This document shows, piece after piece, positions 1 through 9,912 of a stretch of DNA of 41,669 nt. A program made the position numbers and the translations under genes. The notes beneath the pieces were generated by a model that worked only from the letters and a program-made list of their open reading frames with translations, was not told the DNA's origin and ran no database searches. The stretch's first letter is position 1. The number at the start of each line of letters is the position of its first letter. The stretch comes from a virus, in IMG/VR virus record IMGVR_UViG_3300032278_000028, positions 1 through 41,669 of that record, one strand, 5' to 3'.

Positions 1-2182
1 CCTCTGCAATAGTTAGGTCAATGCCCCACTCGTGTAAAGCAGCAACCTGCAGGCCATTATGGGCATCATCGCCGCTGAAATATCTCGCAAGCCCTTCGGT
101 CGCAACATATGGATTTCCATCAGGATCCATTACCGGTTGTTTCATCCAATCTCGGATCCTGTTTCGCTGCGCTTCCGTTCCTACCGTGTTGTCGATATTG
201 GCAGACGCGAGAATTCCATGTAATCCACCCTGACCAAAGGGAAGTTCTTCACGGGTAGTTTGTCCGGTACTTAGGTCCGTAACCTCTGCATGGGAAATAG
301 ACAGGCCGAAGCGGCCCTGTATGAGTTTGCTCAGACCGTAGTCATCATCATCCATCGCTACGCGCAACTTCTCGTACACGAGAAGCTTTTCAACACCCTC
401 CATGTCGGCAATTCGCTCGACAATCTTTTCCATGGTGCTTGACCACATTTTTTCGAAGGCAGGTCCACCAACTGAGAGATCCGTTTCTCCCGTACCTTGC
501 AACCCCCAGTTGTGGGCAACGGAAGTGTGGATTGCGTGACCCATAACCTCATGGATCATGACATTTCCAGCCCTTATTGCGATGGCCTTCTGTCTCAATG
601 CCCGGGCTTCTTCATCGGGAAGAGAATCCGAATGATGCAACAAGGTGAAGGCAGCAGCATCCGCAGTGCTGTACATCCTTTTGGCCACAGCGTGCGCTTG
701 GATTTCCCCGATAACCGCCTCGCCGGTTCGCGGATTGAAAAGAAGCTGGTCTACAACCTGCGACAGCTCATCTTCTTCTGCGGCCCTATACCCAATTTCA
801 ATTCGGGTAGGTCGTGGACCCCTTACCGTGTTGCCCCCCTGCCCGGGCCTGTCTGTCGGGTTCAGTTTAAACAATTCACCCAGTTGGGCCACAAAGTTTC
901 GTTGCCTCAGTTGCCGTAGGTCGTCTCCGACCACTCCGGCAAATTCACTGTCCGCAAACACGTTGCCCGGATTTAATGTCCCGGCTTGTCTTGCCTGGTC
1001 AATCCGGTCATGTAGATCCTGGAGTGCATCCTGATCGACAAGCCATCTGGTGCCGGTCTGGACCTTTTGGTATCCCGCCGTGCGGCCACCCATGTAGTCG
1101 GGGTTAGGGGCTCCGTTAGCTAATTTTTCCTTACCACGATCAACAATGTTGAGAGTGTGGTTTTGGAGAAGGGAGTTTCCTCGAAGCGCAGAGAGCACTC
1201 CCACCAACTGGGCTTTTTCGTAGTCCGTTAGTTCCGTCTCCGGATCCATTTCGAGTAAGTCATACCGGCTTTCACCGCTAGAGAAACGTGGATGGACGTG
1301 TTCCGCAATGCGCCTGGCGTCTCTTACTTTCTTTATTGGTTCCGGGTTACCCCCAGGGCCGCGCAGAATCTCACCGTTGAGTTCCGCCAGTGAGTCCTCC
1401 AACGCATCCCAACCGGCGAGGATGGTCGCTGGATCGTTTCCTCCGATATGGGCATCCGCTGCCCTCTTCAATTCTTGCCACTGATTTACTTCTGCCTCAG
1501 TTGCCCCAGTTCGCATCATGGGTCGGGGAGGCATGAATGACCTCATGCCTTCTGGAATCTTTGCTTCTCCACGCTGACCTGTTCTTGAGGTGGCAGCCCG
1601 CCTCACAGCTCCCGAAACTCGCCTCGCATGCTGAGAACCTTCTTGGACGAAGCCGTCACCATCCGCGTCTTCCGCATCGGGATCGAATCGCACGCCACGT
1701 CGAAATCCCCGAACGGCGCCCGTCGCTACATTTCCAGCTGCATGTCCGAGTGTTCTGGCCCCTCGGGTGGAGAACGCCTTTTCATTCATTCCAGTGTTGA
1801 GGAAACTTTTGATTTCGACTGCTCGGTTGGATTTAGCATCCAACTGTTCTTTGCGATTCTTGGGTCTGACGGAATCGAATTGCGTTAACACCTCTATTCC
1901 GGCCAACGGCAACTGATCGGGTTGACCAAGTCGCTCGATGAAGTGAATTTGCCAGCGTTCAGACAGTTCTCCGGCGTGACCCGTCCAAAAGAAATCGTGG
2001 AACTGGGTATTTGTGATTCGATTTATAGATCGCTTTCTGGACACATAGGAGAAGAAGTCGACATAGGTCACGGGCTTCTCACGAGTAACAATTGCCCCAG
2101 AGGCCCCCTGGGAACTTTCATCAGTCTCCAATAGGAAGAAGAGCTTGTCTTCTCCGGCGTTGGCAACATGAACGGCTTTCAT
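1..2182 (-). CDS. Giant virion-type protein with HExxGH motif and one GMRS motif (3' end beyond window)
   Basis: The frame is open from an ATG at 2182 to the left edge, about 727 codons, so the C-terminus is missing. The start overlaps the stop of the upstream 2,568-residue gene as ATGA. Residues 166-182 hold an Asp-rich DxDxDG loop followed by VQEG, which recurs in two other proteins here. GMRS follows at residue 212 (1538-1549). Residues 544-549 read HEVMGH, the HExxGH form of a zinc-peptidase motif known from the dipeptidyl peptidase III (M49) family, followed by another His at 552. The remainder is helical, with no family I recognise. By position it is probably a head-associated or internal virion protein. 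Peptidase activity is an inference from one motif, and I could not identify the third metal ligand with confidence. Confidence 0.8.
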   Translation of the reverse strand, partial: MKAVHVANAGEDKLFFLLETDESSQGASGAIVTREKPVTYVDFFSYVSRKRSINRITNTQFHDFFWTGHAGELSERWQIHFIERLGQPDQLPLAGIEVLTQFDSVRPKNRKEQLDAKSNRAVEIKSFLNTGMNEKAFSTRGARTLGHAAGNVATGAVRGFRRGVRFDPDAEDADGDGFVQEGSQHARRVSGAVRRAATSRTGQRGEAKIPEGMRSFMPPRPMMRTGATEAEVNQWQELKRAADAHIGGNDPATILAGWDALEDSLAELNGEILRGPGGNPEPIKKVRDARRIAEHVHPRFSSGESRYDLLEMDPETELTDYEKAQLVGVLSALRGNSLLQNHTLNIVDRGKEKLANGAPNPDYMGGRTAGYQKVQTGTRWLVDQDALQDLHDRIDQARQAGTLNPGNVFADSEFAGVVGDDLRQLRQRNFVAQLGELFKLNPTDRPGQGGNTVRGPRPTRIEIGYRAAEEDELSQVVDQLLFNPRTGEAVIGEIQAHAVAKRMYSTADAAAFTLLHHSDSLPDEEARALRQKAIAIRAGNVMIHEVMGHAIHTSVAHNWGLQGTGETDLSVGGPAFEKMWSSTMEKIVERIADMEGVEKLLVYEKLRVAMDDDDYGLSKLIQGRFGLSISHAEVTDLSTGQTTREELPFGQGGLHGILASANIDNTVGTEAQRNRIRDWMKQPVMDPDGNPYVATEGLARYFSGDDAHNGLQVAALHEWGIDLTIAE

Positions 2183-5100
2183 CAGACCAGCACCCCTGCC
2201 GAATCATTACGACGTGGGCGCATTTGACGCCGAAGATCTACAAGCAGTTCATCAGCCCGAGCAACTATTTCAAGCGGTATTCGCTTCTTGAGTACGTCGG
2301 TGGAGGTAATACCTTCGATGCCCAACTTGCTGACTCCACTGAGGAACGTGTCGGTATCCAGGACATCGACACCGTCTGGGTTCGTGAACTTCACATCCAC
2401 TCCCATCCTGTCAAACCTTGCTTTGGTCTCCTCTGCCGCAAGTGCCTGTCGGAGCCATCCAACGTTACGGAGACCGTTGACTTCACCATTTCGAATGGCT
2501 CGATAGAAGAAGTCAACCTCCTCCTCGGTGAATCCGGCATCCACGAGCTTTGTTGTTGCGGATTTATCCAAGCCAAGATCGTCGTTGCTGAGATGACGAG
2601 TGTTCCAGTTCGTCTTGCTTATTGGGTACCGGATGAACTCAATGTCGTCCGTCTCTACTCCACCCATGATCTGAGCCCCATGGTGTTCTATTCCTCGAAG
2701 GGCTTCTTCCGAGGGTTCCGTGAAGTTGGAAGTTTCCCCATACAACTGGCGGAGATCGTCATTCTCGAAGCCTTTGTAATCACCAGTGATTCCCGCCCTC
2801 AGGAGGCTATGCATTCGAGTGGTTTGGTTGAATACGCCTGTCTCTTCCCCGTTGACTCTGGACGGAGTTTGAGCGGCAAGGATCTCTGCTGGATCGTTGG
2901 AATTCATGGGGACAGGAATGGCTCCTCGGCTCATTCCGTCTCCAAATCCATAGTGGGTTCGGTCAGACGCTTCCGGACGTAGAACCAATTCGATGTCTCC
3001 GCCTAGCGATTTTGGGTCACCCCATGGAGCCCTACCTTCGGGATCCCAGTGGTCTGCGCTTCGTTCAACGTTTGGCCCTGTGAGATTCTGGAGGTGGTCA
3101 TCAACTACATCGTCATGTGTCGCGTGATACAGGTGGCCATTTACTGGACGTGCTTCCGATCCGGCATTCAGGGCAATTCCATTCCTAAGGTCGTAGGCGG
3201 CCCGCATGTCGGAAGCCGCATCCCCTGGTGTGTGGGCCCGCATGTGACTTCCACTTGAAAATAGATCGCTCAGCTCGTCGTCATCAACGGAAACCCTTGC
3301 CCTACGGTCGAAGCCACGATGCCATACAACGGCAGCCTTCTCGATGGTGCCCATAACTTCCTCATCGCTTCGAGTGGCCATAAACTTCTGCACCACTGGG
3401 TCTGCGAATAATTCGGAATTGCCTGGACCAGCGATGCTGTTCACGTTTGCTGCGACTCTCAGGTCGCTAAGGGCACTATCCAACTTTGCCCTATGGTCCT
3501 GTTGGGCCGCTGCCCGACTTTGTACGGGGGGAAGATTCCTCGACATGGCAACCGGTAGATCCTCGGGTGCTGCCCAACCATCAGGCGCACTGAAAGCGTT
3601 TCCGGTGTTCTGTCCTACGTCGACATTGCGTTGTCGCATTGACTTCCTGATGGCGGGGTTCTCACTTGTGCGAGTTGTCTTAACGGAGCGCATTCCCCTA
3701 CCCCTGGTGCGGGAGTCCCTCTCCTTGCGGAGGGTCCGCCTTTCTTGCCTAAGCGGTGCGAGAACGCTGTTGATGCCGTCAAGCTTGTCGGTGTGTTTCT
3801 TAATGTCGGCCTGGTTGCCGTCGCCGCGTGCCTTTTCCAGATCCACAAGAGTTGAACGAATCTTGCCGTCCAATCCCGACTGAAGTTTTTCGATTTCCTT
3901 AATCCGCGCCTCCCGGGCCCTTCCACGCATCTGTCCGGTTCGGTCATGGAAAACGTCGCTAGTTTTCTGGGCTGCTTCCCACTTGCGACGCTGGGTTATT
4001 TCTCGATCCCAATCTCGTGTTGATTGTGAACGCATACCACCAGAACGGCCCTTCTTACGACCCTTCTTGCGGCCCTTTTTCTTCGGCCCAATTACTCGCC
4101 CGATGCCCTTCAGCAGATCGTCGATTATCTCATCGACCGGATCGTTCGGGTCGCCTGCAAAGCCCTCGGAGAAAGCTTCGCCAACACCCTCTAGAAGGTC
4201 ATCCATGGCTTTATCCCCACCAAAAGCTTTGTAGCCCTTCTTGAAATTCTTCTTGGCCTTTGTGACTCTCCGCTTGTGGTCGGCTGCCCGTCTGGAACGC
4301 ATGCCTCCTGGGGTGAGTTCTCTCCGTATCAGTTTGTCACTACCAATTTCATCAAGGCGCTCCTTGATGTCATGGAGCTCCTTATCTATGGGGCCATTGT
4401 CTCCCCTGCCTGTACGAAGCCACTGCTTCCTTCTTACGAGTTGTTCGATTTCCTTCTTCGTCTGCTTGTCGAAGGGCTTGAAATAGAGATTGTCTCCTGA
4501 GGTTGCAGTCTGTACATAATGGCCACCCTTGTCCGGGTTGAACTTTTTGCCAGTGGGAGACAGCCTGTGAGTCAAGGTCCAGTCCGTTCCCTTGGCGGGG
4601 TCTTCTAATTGTGGGCCCACTTTGGTTCGTGTTGGATACACCTTTGAGGAACGCATTCCCGTGTACTGATCCAAAGAACGGACCATGGCGCGGTAGCTCT
4701 CGTCCACGGAAAGCTCGCCACGGGAACGGCGAAGAGCATCTTCCCGTGCCATGCGTGCGTCTAGCGAGTTGCCGCCAAACTGCATTCGGGCTTCCATTTC
4801 TTCTCGTGTCTCTGGCCTGCCACTCGTCCGTCGATTCATCTTTCGCTTGTATTTGGTGCTTTCGTGTTCAAGCTTCGACAGTCGATCACGGTCAACGGGA
4901 TCAAGATTTGTTCCCCTGGAATTGAGGTCCGCTATCTCTTCCAGAAGTTCCGTATCGGCCATGTCGCCGGGATCCATATCCCATTGGGTGCGACGTTGGT
5001 ACTCCTCCAACACCTCCAGCCTGTTTTCGTCGATACCATCGGCGGTTCTGTCCACCTTCTTGGACCAGATGTCGTCGACTTCCTTTTCGATATCGACTTC

Positions 5101-8100
5101 TTTCATTCCGATTGGATCGCGTTGAGCGTCAATCCGCGCATCGTCGCGCTCCATTCGAGCGTTCTCTAGGCCCACCTGTTGATCTTGCATCTCCTGCAGG
5201 AAGGCCTTTTCTTCTGGCAGCAGCTTGTCGCCACGCCGCTTTGCTTCTTCTAGATCTTCAATTGCCGATCCCAGCTCGTCCTCGTCCATGTCGCCGACAG
5301 TTTCCATCGCTAGAGAGGCTTCTTCTGCTCGTCCCTCGAGTTCCTCGGCCGCTTCAGCAGCTTCTTCAGCCAGCCATTCCTGATCGCGACGCTCAGATTC
5401 GGCTTCCAGAGCTATGAGTTGCTCTGCTTCCTCTGGGGTTATTTGTGGATAAGTGCGATCGGCGTATTCATCCCTGACCTCGCTGTCCTCGCCTCGGTAA
5501 AACTTGAGATCGTCGATTCTCTTTTCCAATACGTCGTCAGACATGTCGCCGGGAGCATCCCAAAGACCTTGTTCATCCTCATAGGCACGATGCTCGGTTA
5601 CCTGTCGATTCCGGAGATTTGTCATCTCCGCGTACTCTTCGTTGTTGAGGAATCCGGGATCCGCATTATGAGTACGTTCCAGTTCGGTGAGTTTGTCATC
5701 CCAGTCGACATCGGGCATGTTCATGACTTCTTGCATGTAACCAATATCTTCTGGGTCTCGAGGTTCCAGACCAGCTCCTTCGGGTCGATCTTTAAGGGGA
5801 GTGCTGAGTCCCTCAACCATCTGAGAGCGCATACCGCTTACTGCAGCCACTTCGCCACGGGCGTCGTATTCCCGTAGGGCCTGCTGCTGCAGGCTCCACT
5901 GGTGATCCATTGTGTCCCAGCGCTGCACACTGTTCTCAAATTCTTGAATTTTCTCAGCAAGCCACGCCTCTTCTCGACGCTTGAAAGCCGCCAGCACCGT
6001 GTGTGATGACGACGGACTGGGAGGACTAGGGCGTCCCTCGTCATCCCCTATAAGGCTGGGCTTATGGCGGTTTCGAGGCTTCCCATCAGCACCATTGGTC
6101 CTGAAATAAGTCAGGGCATCGCTATACCGTTTGGCGTTGTCTCTCGATTGTTGGGCCTTGGCTCTAGCGCCGGGGATCTCAACGTCCATGGCGTCAAGCT
6201 GTTGGCGGCGCTGCGCTGGAGTCATTGACTCGACACCGACTTCCGCGTGAGGTAGAACCAACTGAGGCTCTCGTTGAGAACGCATGCCGCTTGCTGTTTC
6301 GTCCCCTCCACTAAGCCCTTCCTTTTTCCGCTGTTGGTAGGCCCAATCAAACCTGAACGTGGAGTTGTCGATGCCGTGCATCTCGTCCTTGATCGAGTCA
6401 AGCCCTGCTTGGGCTTCATTGATCTCCTCTTGGGCCTCGTCAAGGGCGGCCATCTTGGCGACGTTGTCAGCGTTGTCCCACCATCCTGAGTTTGGATTAT
6501 TCATTCCGGCACGGCCCCCATCAAGACCAGGGCCTTCACCCCAGGGCATGTCGCCGACATCCCGGTAGTCCTGGAGGGCATCATCCAGCCGCTGTTGGGC
6601 GACCCCATGGTTTCCTTCGAGGCCCTTGTAGCGCTTCCTGTCCTTTCGGGGAAGCTTGCTTCGCTTCTTGGGATCCAATTGTCCAGGGCCCCAATCACGG
6701 TTGTCGCTAAGCCCAAATCCAGCAGCACTAGCTGAGGTGGCAAAGCTGGCGGAACGCATGCCGGAGGAATCGCCATGCTGGGAACTGCCTCCGTACATCA
6801 TCTGCGTGAGACGCAGTTTTTCGGTCTCCGCTCCAGTCTTGGTTGTTCGAATACCTATATCTGAGGGTTTGCCGGTTCTTCCAGAAGCTCCCCTTGTGGC
6901 CACGATCTTCCTGTCGGCAGCGTCGGAGCGGTCTATTGACGAGTGAGTAACTCTGGTAGGAATGTCCTTTATCCCTAGTTCCTTGGCAGCGGCGACACGC
7001 ATGTCACCATCACCAAGGTTCACATCTCCGGTTTCCGGGTTGTAGTGAATATTGACGGCGTCCTTTATTCCCTCTCGACCGATATCTGCTTTGATCTCGT
7101 CAAGCGCAGCACGTCGGGTTTCGGGAACAACTCCGGCCAAGCCAGTTTCCTTGCCAGGAAGGTCGTCAAAGAAGTCCGTAGAAACCAATTCGGTGTCTCG
7201 AAAGTGATGACGATTCGTCAACGCTGGATGTGGGTATGCAGGGTTTGTCGGATCAGTGATGCCAATCTTTGCGCGCTCGTCGGTCAACCACTCCTTGAAC
7301 TCTGGACCAGGCATACTCCGGAGCTCTTCTCTGGTTGGCATTCGTTCTCCAAACCCAGTACCCACGACACGGGTATCCACTGGCGTTTCGTCAACGACAT
7401 CAACATCCGGCTCTGCGTCCCAGTCTCGCCCCTGAAGGATTCTTCCCTGAGAGCGCATTCCTTCGGCTATCTTCCATGCGTCAAACTCGGCATCTGTCAT
7501 GTCGGCTACATCGTCGGCGTCAGTCCACCAATCAGAGATCGGCGCCTCGACCTCGGGCTCAACGTGAGGTTTGGCTCTTTCTCGCCTACCCGCTGGAGAC
7601 TTGGGATTTCGTGGAAGCACCAGCCCGCTGGGTGTTACTTCCATGCCCGTATCTCCGGGAGCCCATGGGGGTTCTCCGAGATCTGTCTGTTCGTCTAGGG
7701 GTAAGGGACGGAAGAAGACATCCAGACTGTCGTGACTGCCGATGGCTTGTGGTTTTGGATCGTCCATCCAGTCGAGTACTTCTCGAGTTTTGTCACCCTT
7801 TACGATGCCCATCTTCTCGAGGGCTCCCAACTCGGCCATTCCTTCCATGAGCATCAAGTTGAGTTCGAATTTGTCGCCTAGTTCTCTTTCGTCCAGAAGC
7901 TCCCCGCCACTTGTTGCGAGATAATCCCGAACGTGTTTCTGGTAATAGCTCCCGGCGAGGAGATGCATCATGGAGCCTTCAAACTGCTCGACTCCGAGTG
8001 GTGGGAAGTCGACTTGAGAACCCCCGTGTTCGCGGAGAACGTCAGAGAAGACGGTGTTAATGGCAGCCTCCCACTCTGAGTTGGTCCACTCTTCCGGTGG

Positions 8101-9888
8101 GTGCTTGAGGATTCCTATTTGCCCATCAGCGACGATCCTGAATCCACGGTCCGCGCTGTAGGCGTCGACAATCATGTTCTGCATTTGGGCGTACTGCTTG
8201 GAATGAATAATTTCGTGGTGGCCCACATGTGCGGCTGCCCCCTCGACTCCTCCGGCAATCGCCGCCGACAAATCGATTGCTTCCGTGTCCATGAAGCGTT
8301 CGAGATTTGCCTGGTCCTTCATAAAGTCGTTAATCGCCTGCCACTTCGCGGATTCCGTAGCGTCGCCCACGGTGTCGATGAGTGTCAGCTTTCCTCCACG
8401 CTTGGCTACGTCACCATGAGTGAGCCCTTCCATGTATGGCTCCAAAGCCTGCGCAGTCGGATTAAATCGGATGACTGTTCCGAATCCACGCTTGTCCCCT
8501 TCGCCCCACATGGGAACACACTCTCCCCTGGTGGTCCAGTACTGCATGTAGCCCTGAGGTTCGTTTTTTTTGACGTACTGTCGAAATTCGATTCCCTTGA
8601 TGAACTTTGCTGCCTCCGGGTCTTCGTCAACGTGCTGCAAATAGCTACCGATCTGACCACGCGTTGCTGCATCATGTCGAGTTAGGAAAGTATCCATCAT
8701 CTCGGTAACGGCCGGATCCCCTTGATCCAGGGCCTCACGGAACGCCTGTCGACCCTCTTTGTCGCCGCTGCTATATGTAATGAAATCTTCCGTTAGCCGT
8801 AATTTTCGTTTTTCAAGGTTGTCCCTAACAGAAAGATCGTCATCCCACAGCTGTTCTCCGTACATATCAGTGAACAGCCCCTTCCATTCGAAATCGAAGT
8901 CAGCATCGGCTGCTAGGGCATCGAGGGTTTCCCACATGTCCTCGTTCATCTCAGAACCAGATGTAACCCCGAACCTGTCCATCACGCGTTGAATGGCGTC
9001 CGTGCGTTCGACAGCGGCTGCCGCTATGGAGACGGCATCTCCAATGTTTTGCGCAGCCTCAGTTTGAGCCTGGAGTCGTGCAATTCCAGCGTCGCTGTAA
9101 TCGATACCACGATCCTCTAGACCGATCTGGACACCCCGTTGGAGGCGTCGATTGAACCAGGCGGCAAGGCCGTGAGTGGTTTGTCTCATTACCGCCGTAG
9201 GGCTAAAGCAGTTGGACCCCATGGCGTCGGTGAACTGGTTTGCTGCTGGCGTGCCCGGAGGACAGCGGAACTTCCCTAGGGCATCGACAATGAGGCCGAC
9301 ACCGCTGGCTGCCCTGCCACCCAGATTCGACCCGTCGGGAAGTATCTCCCCGATCGATGCTCCGAGGCTTTTAACCTCGATATCACTCTCGGATTCGAGA
9401 ATCGGCTGGCCGGTACGAGGATTCTGGTCGTATTGGCGTACACGAACCTTGGGTTGCTTACGCTTCCACTCCAGTGCTTCCGCCATGGCCTGCTTGGCCT
9501 CTTCGGGGGGCAGTTTCTTGGATGGGTCCATCCAACCCCAGTTTGTTTCAGGGTTCTCAAGATCTTGTGATGTGACATGAAGCTTGAATACCTGGCCGGG
9601 CTGGCGCGTACTGTTTGGGTCGAACCGAACTTCTTTTTCGATTTCCTCGACGCCGCCACCGGCAGTCCGCTTTCGAGAATCCTTGCCCTTGCCCTTGCCG
9701 TTGCCGTTGCTGTCGCCGCCCAGGGCAGCACCCAGCGCTTTTACGGCGTATTCAGCATCAAGGGTCGGCGCTGCGGAGAGTAATGCGCGACGCTCGGCGA
9801 ACTTGATGCCTTCGGCTGCAAGATCGCGGCCATTGCGCTTAACTCTCGCCGAAAGATACGTTCGCTTTTTCGGAGAGAACCCGGTCAT
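2182..9888 (-). CDS. Giant 2,568-residue virion-type protein with metallopeptidase-like, ParB-like and GMRS-segmented regions
   Basis: It is one uninterrupted frame, about 24 nt after the 673-residue gene, and overlaps the next gene by ATGA. Residues 1-~230 include a motif with CPPGT and GSNCF. Residues 558-562 are HEIIH, a gluzincin HExxH motif, and E682/E686 in MEGMAEL are plausible third zinc ligands. About residues 925-990 resemble a ParB/sulfiredoxin-fold domain (LGDGDMRVAAAKELGI). GMRS occurs at residues 810, 1043, 1201, 1352, 1744, 1862, 1951 and 2065. The 1352-1744 segment holds repeated helical modules that start with GDM. The segment ending at 1951 has a Lys/Arg tail (KKKGRKKGRKKGR). 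The last ~350 residues look globular, with LYHAT reminiscent of ADP-ribosyltransferase folds, but this is weak. It is probably an internal head protein or polyprotein. Enzymatic functions are inferred from motifs only. Confidence 0.85.
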   Translation of the reverse strand: MTGFSPKKRTYLSARVKRNGRDLAAEGIKFAERRALLSAAPTLDAEYAVKALGAALGGDSNGNGKGKGKDSRKRTAGGGVEEIEKEVRFDPNSTRQPGQVFKLHVTSQDLENPETNWGWMDPSKKLPPEEAKQAMAEALEWKRKQPKVRVRQYDQNPRTGQPILESESDIEVKSLGASIGEILPDGSNLGGRAASGVGLIVDALGKFRCPPGTPAANQFTDAMGSNCFSPTAVMRQTTHGLAAWFNRRLQRGVQIGLEDRGIDYSDAGIARLQAQTEAAQNIGDAVSIAAAAVERTDAIQRVMDRFGVTSGSEMNEDMWETLDALAADADFDFEWKGLFTDMYGEQLWDDDLSVRDNLEKRKLRLTEDFITYSSGDKEGRQAFREALDQGDPAVTEMMDTFLTRHDAATRGQIGSYLQHVDEDPEAAKFIKGIEFRQYVKKNEPQGYMQYWTTRGECVPMWGEGDKRGFGTVIRFNPTAQALEPYMEGLTHGDVAKRGGKLTLIDTVGDATESAKWQAINDFMKDQANLERFMDTEAIDLSAAIAGGVEGAAAHVGHHEIIHSKQYAQMQNMIVDAYSADRGFRIVADGQIGILKHPPEEWTNSEWEAAINTVFSDVLREHGGSQVDFPPLGVEQFEGSMMHLLAGSYYQKHVRDYLATSGGELLDERELGDKFELNLMLMEGMAELGALEKMGIVKGDKTREVLDWMDDPKPQAIGSHDSLDVFFRPLPLDEQTDLGEPPWAPGDTGMEVTPSGLVLPRNPKSPAGRRERAKPHVEPEVEAPISDWWTDADDVADMTDAEFDAWKIAEGMRSQGRILQGRDWDAEPDVDVVDETPVDTRVVGTGFGERMPTREELRSMPGPEFKEWLTDERAKIGITDPTNPAYPHPALTNRHHFRDTELVSTDFFDDLPGKETGLAGVVPETRRAALDEIKADIGREGIKDAVNIHYNPETGDVNLGDGDMRVAAAKELGIKDIPTRVTHSSIDRSDAADRKIVATRGASGRTGKPSDIGIRTTKTGAETEKLRLTQMMYGGSSQHGDSSGMRSASFATSASAAGFGLSDNRDWGPGQLDPKKRSKLPRKDRKRYKGLEGNHGVAQQRLDDALQDYRDVGDMPWGEGPGLDGGRAGMNNPNSGWWDNADNVAKMAALDEAQEEINEAQAGLDSIKDEMHGIDNSTFRFDWAYQQRKKEGLSGGDETASGMRSQREPQLVLPHAEVGVESMTPAQRRQQLDAMDVEIPGARAKAQQSRDNAKRYSDALTYFRTNGADGKPRNRHKPSLIGDDEGRPSPPSPSSSHTVLAAFKRREEAWLAEKIQEFENSVQRWDTMDHQWSLQQQALREYDARGEVAAVSGMRSQMVEGLSTPLKDRPEGAGLEPRDPEDIGYMQEVMNMPDVDWDDKLTELERTHNADPGFLNNEEYAEMTNLRNRQVTEHRAYEDEQGLWDAPGDMSDDVLEKRIDDLKFYRGEDSEVRDEYADRTYPQITPEEAEQLIALEAESERRDQEWLAEEAAEAAEELEGRAEEASLAMETVGDMDEDELGSAIEDLEEAKRRGDKLLPEEKAFLQEMQDQQVGLENARMERDDARIDAQRDPIGMKEVDIEKEVDDIWSKKVDRTADGIDENRLEVLEEYQRRTQWDMDPGDMADTELLEEIADLNSRGTNLDPVDRDRLSKLEHESTKYKRKMNRRTSGRPETREEMEARMQFGGNSLDARMAREDALRRSRGELSVDESYRAMVRSLDQYTGMRSSKVYPTRTKVGPQLEDPAKGTDWTLTHRLSPTGKKFNPDKGGHYVQTATSGDNLYFKPFDKQTKKEIEQLVRRKQWLRTGRGDNGPIDKELHDIKERLDEIGSDKLIRRELTPGGMRSRRAADHKRRVTKAKKNFKKGYKAFGGDKAMDDLLEGVGEAFSEGFAGDPNDPVDEIIDDLLKGIGRVIGPKKKGRKKGRKKGRSGGMRSQSTRDWDREITQRRKWEAAQKTSDVFHDRTGQMRGRAREARIKEIEKLQSGLDGKIRSTLVDLEKARGDGNQADIKKHTDKLDGINSVLAPLRQERRTLRKERDSRTRGRGMRSVKTTRTSENPAIRKSMRQRNVDVGQNTGNAFSAPDGWAAPEDLPVAMSRNLPPVQSRAAAQQDHRAKLDSALSDLRVAANVNSIAGPGNSELFADPVVQKFMATRSDEEVMGTIEKAAVVWHRGFDRRARVSVDDDELSDLFSSGSHMRAHTPGDAASDMRAAYDLRNGIALNAGSEARPVNGHLYHATHDDVVDDHLQNLTGPNVERSADHWDPEGRAPWGDPKSLGGDIELVLRPEASDRTHYGFGDGMSRGAIPVPMNSNDPAEILAAQTPSRVNGEETGVFNQTTRMHSLLRAGITGDYKGFENDDLRQLYGETSNFTEPSEEALRGIEHHGAQIMGGVETDDIEFIRYPISKTNWNTRHLSNDDLGLDKSATTKLVDAGFTEEEVDFFYRAIRNGEVNGLRNVGWLRQALAAEETKARFDRMGVDVKFTNPDGVDVLDTDTFLSGVSKLGIEGITSTDVLKKRIPLEIVARADELLVDLRRQMRPRRNDSAGVLV
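3685..7461 (-). repeat. GMRS tetrapeptide repeat family, 2,568-residue gene
   Basis: Exact GMRS codons lie at 7450-7461, 6751-6762, 6277-6288, 5824-5835, 4648-4659, 4294-4305, 4027-4038 and 3685-3696. The residue before is always Gly preceded by a small, charged or polar residue, and the residue after is variable. Segments between copies are 89-392 residues and differ in character: helical repeats, a Lys-rich tail, or charged coil. Confidence 0.9.
4660..5760 (-). repeat. Degenerate helical-hairpin modules in the 2,568-residue protein
   Basis: Between the GMRS at residues 1352 and 1744 the protein has at least three modules that begin PGDM or VGDM, continue as D-x-x-L-x-x-x-I-x-D-L, and after 12-20 residues resume as L-x-P-E-x-x-x-L-x-x-L-E. 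A weaker fourth copy, starting MPDVDWDDKL, precedes them. Modules are about 75-110 residues, rich in Glu, Arg and Ala, and likely helical or coiled coil. Confidence 0.6.
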
Positions 9889-9912
9889 ATGGACCCACTT
9901 TTAAGAGAGCCC

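Noticed and set aside
2092-2982. 296-codon plus-strand frame opposite the giant genes
   Set aside because: It spans the ends of two minus-strand genes joined by ATGA and has no ribosome site or motif; it is a shadow frame.
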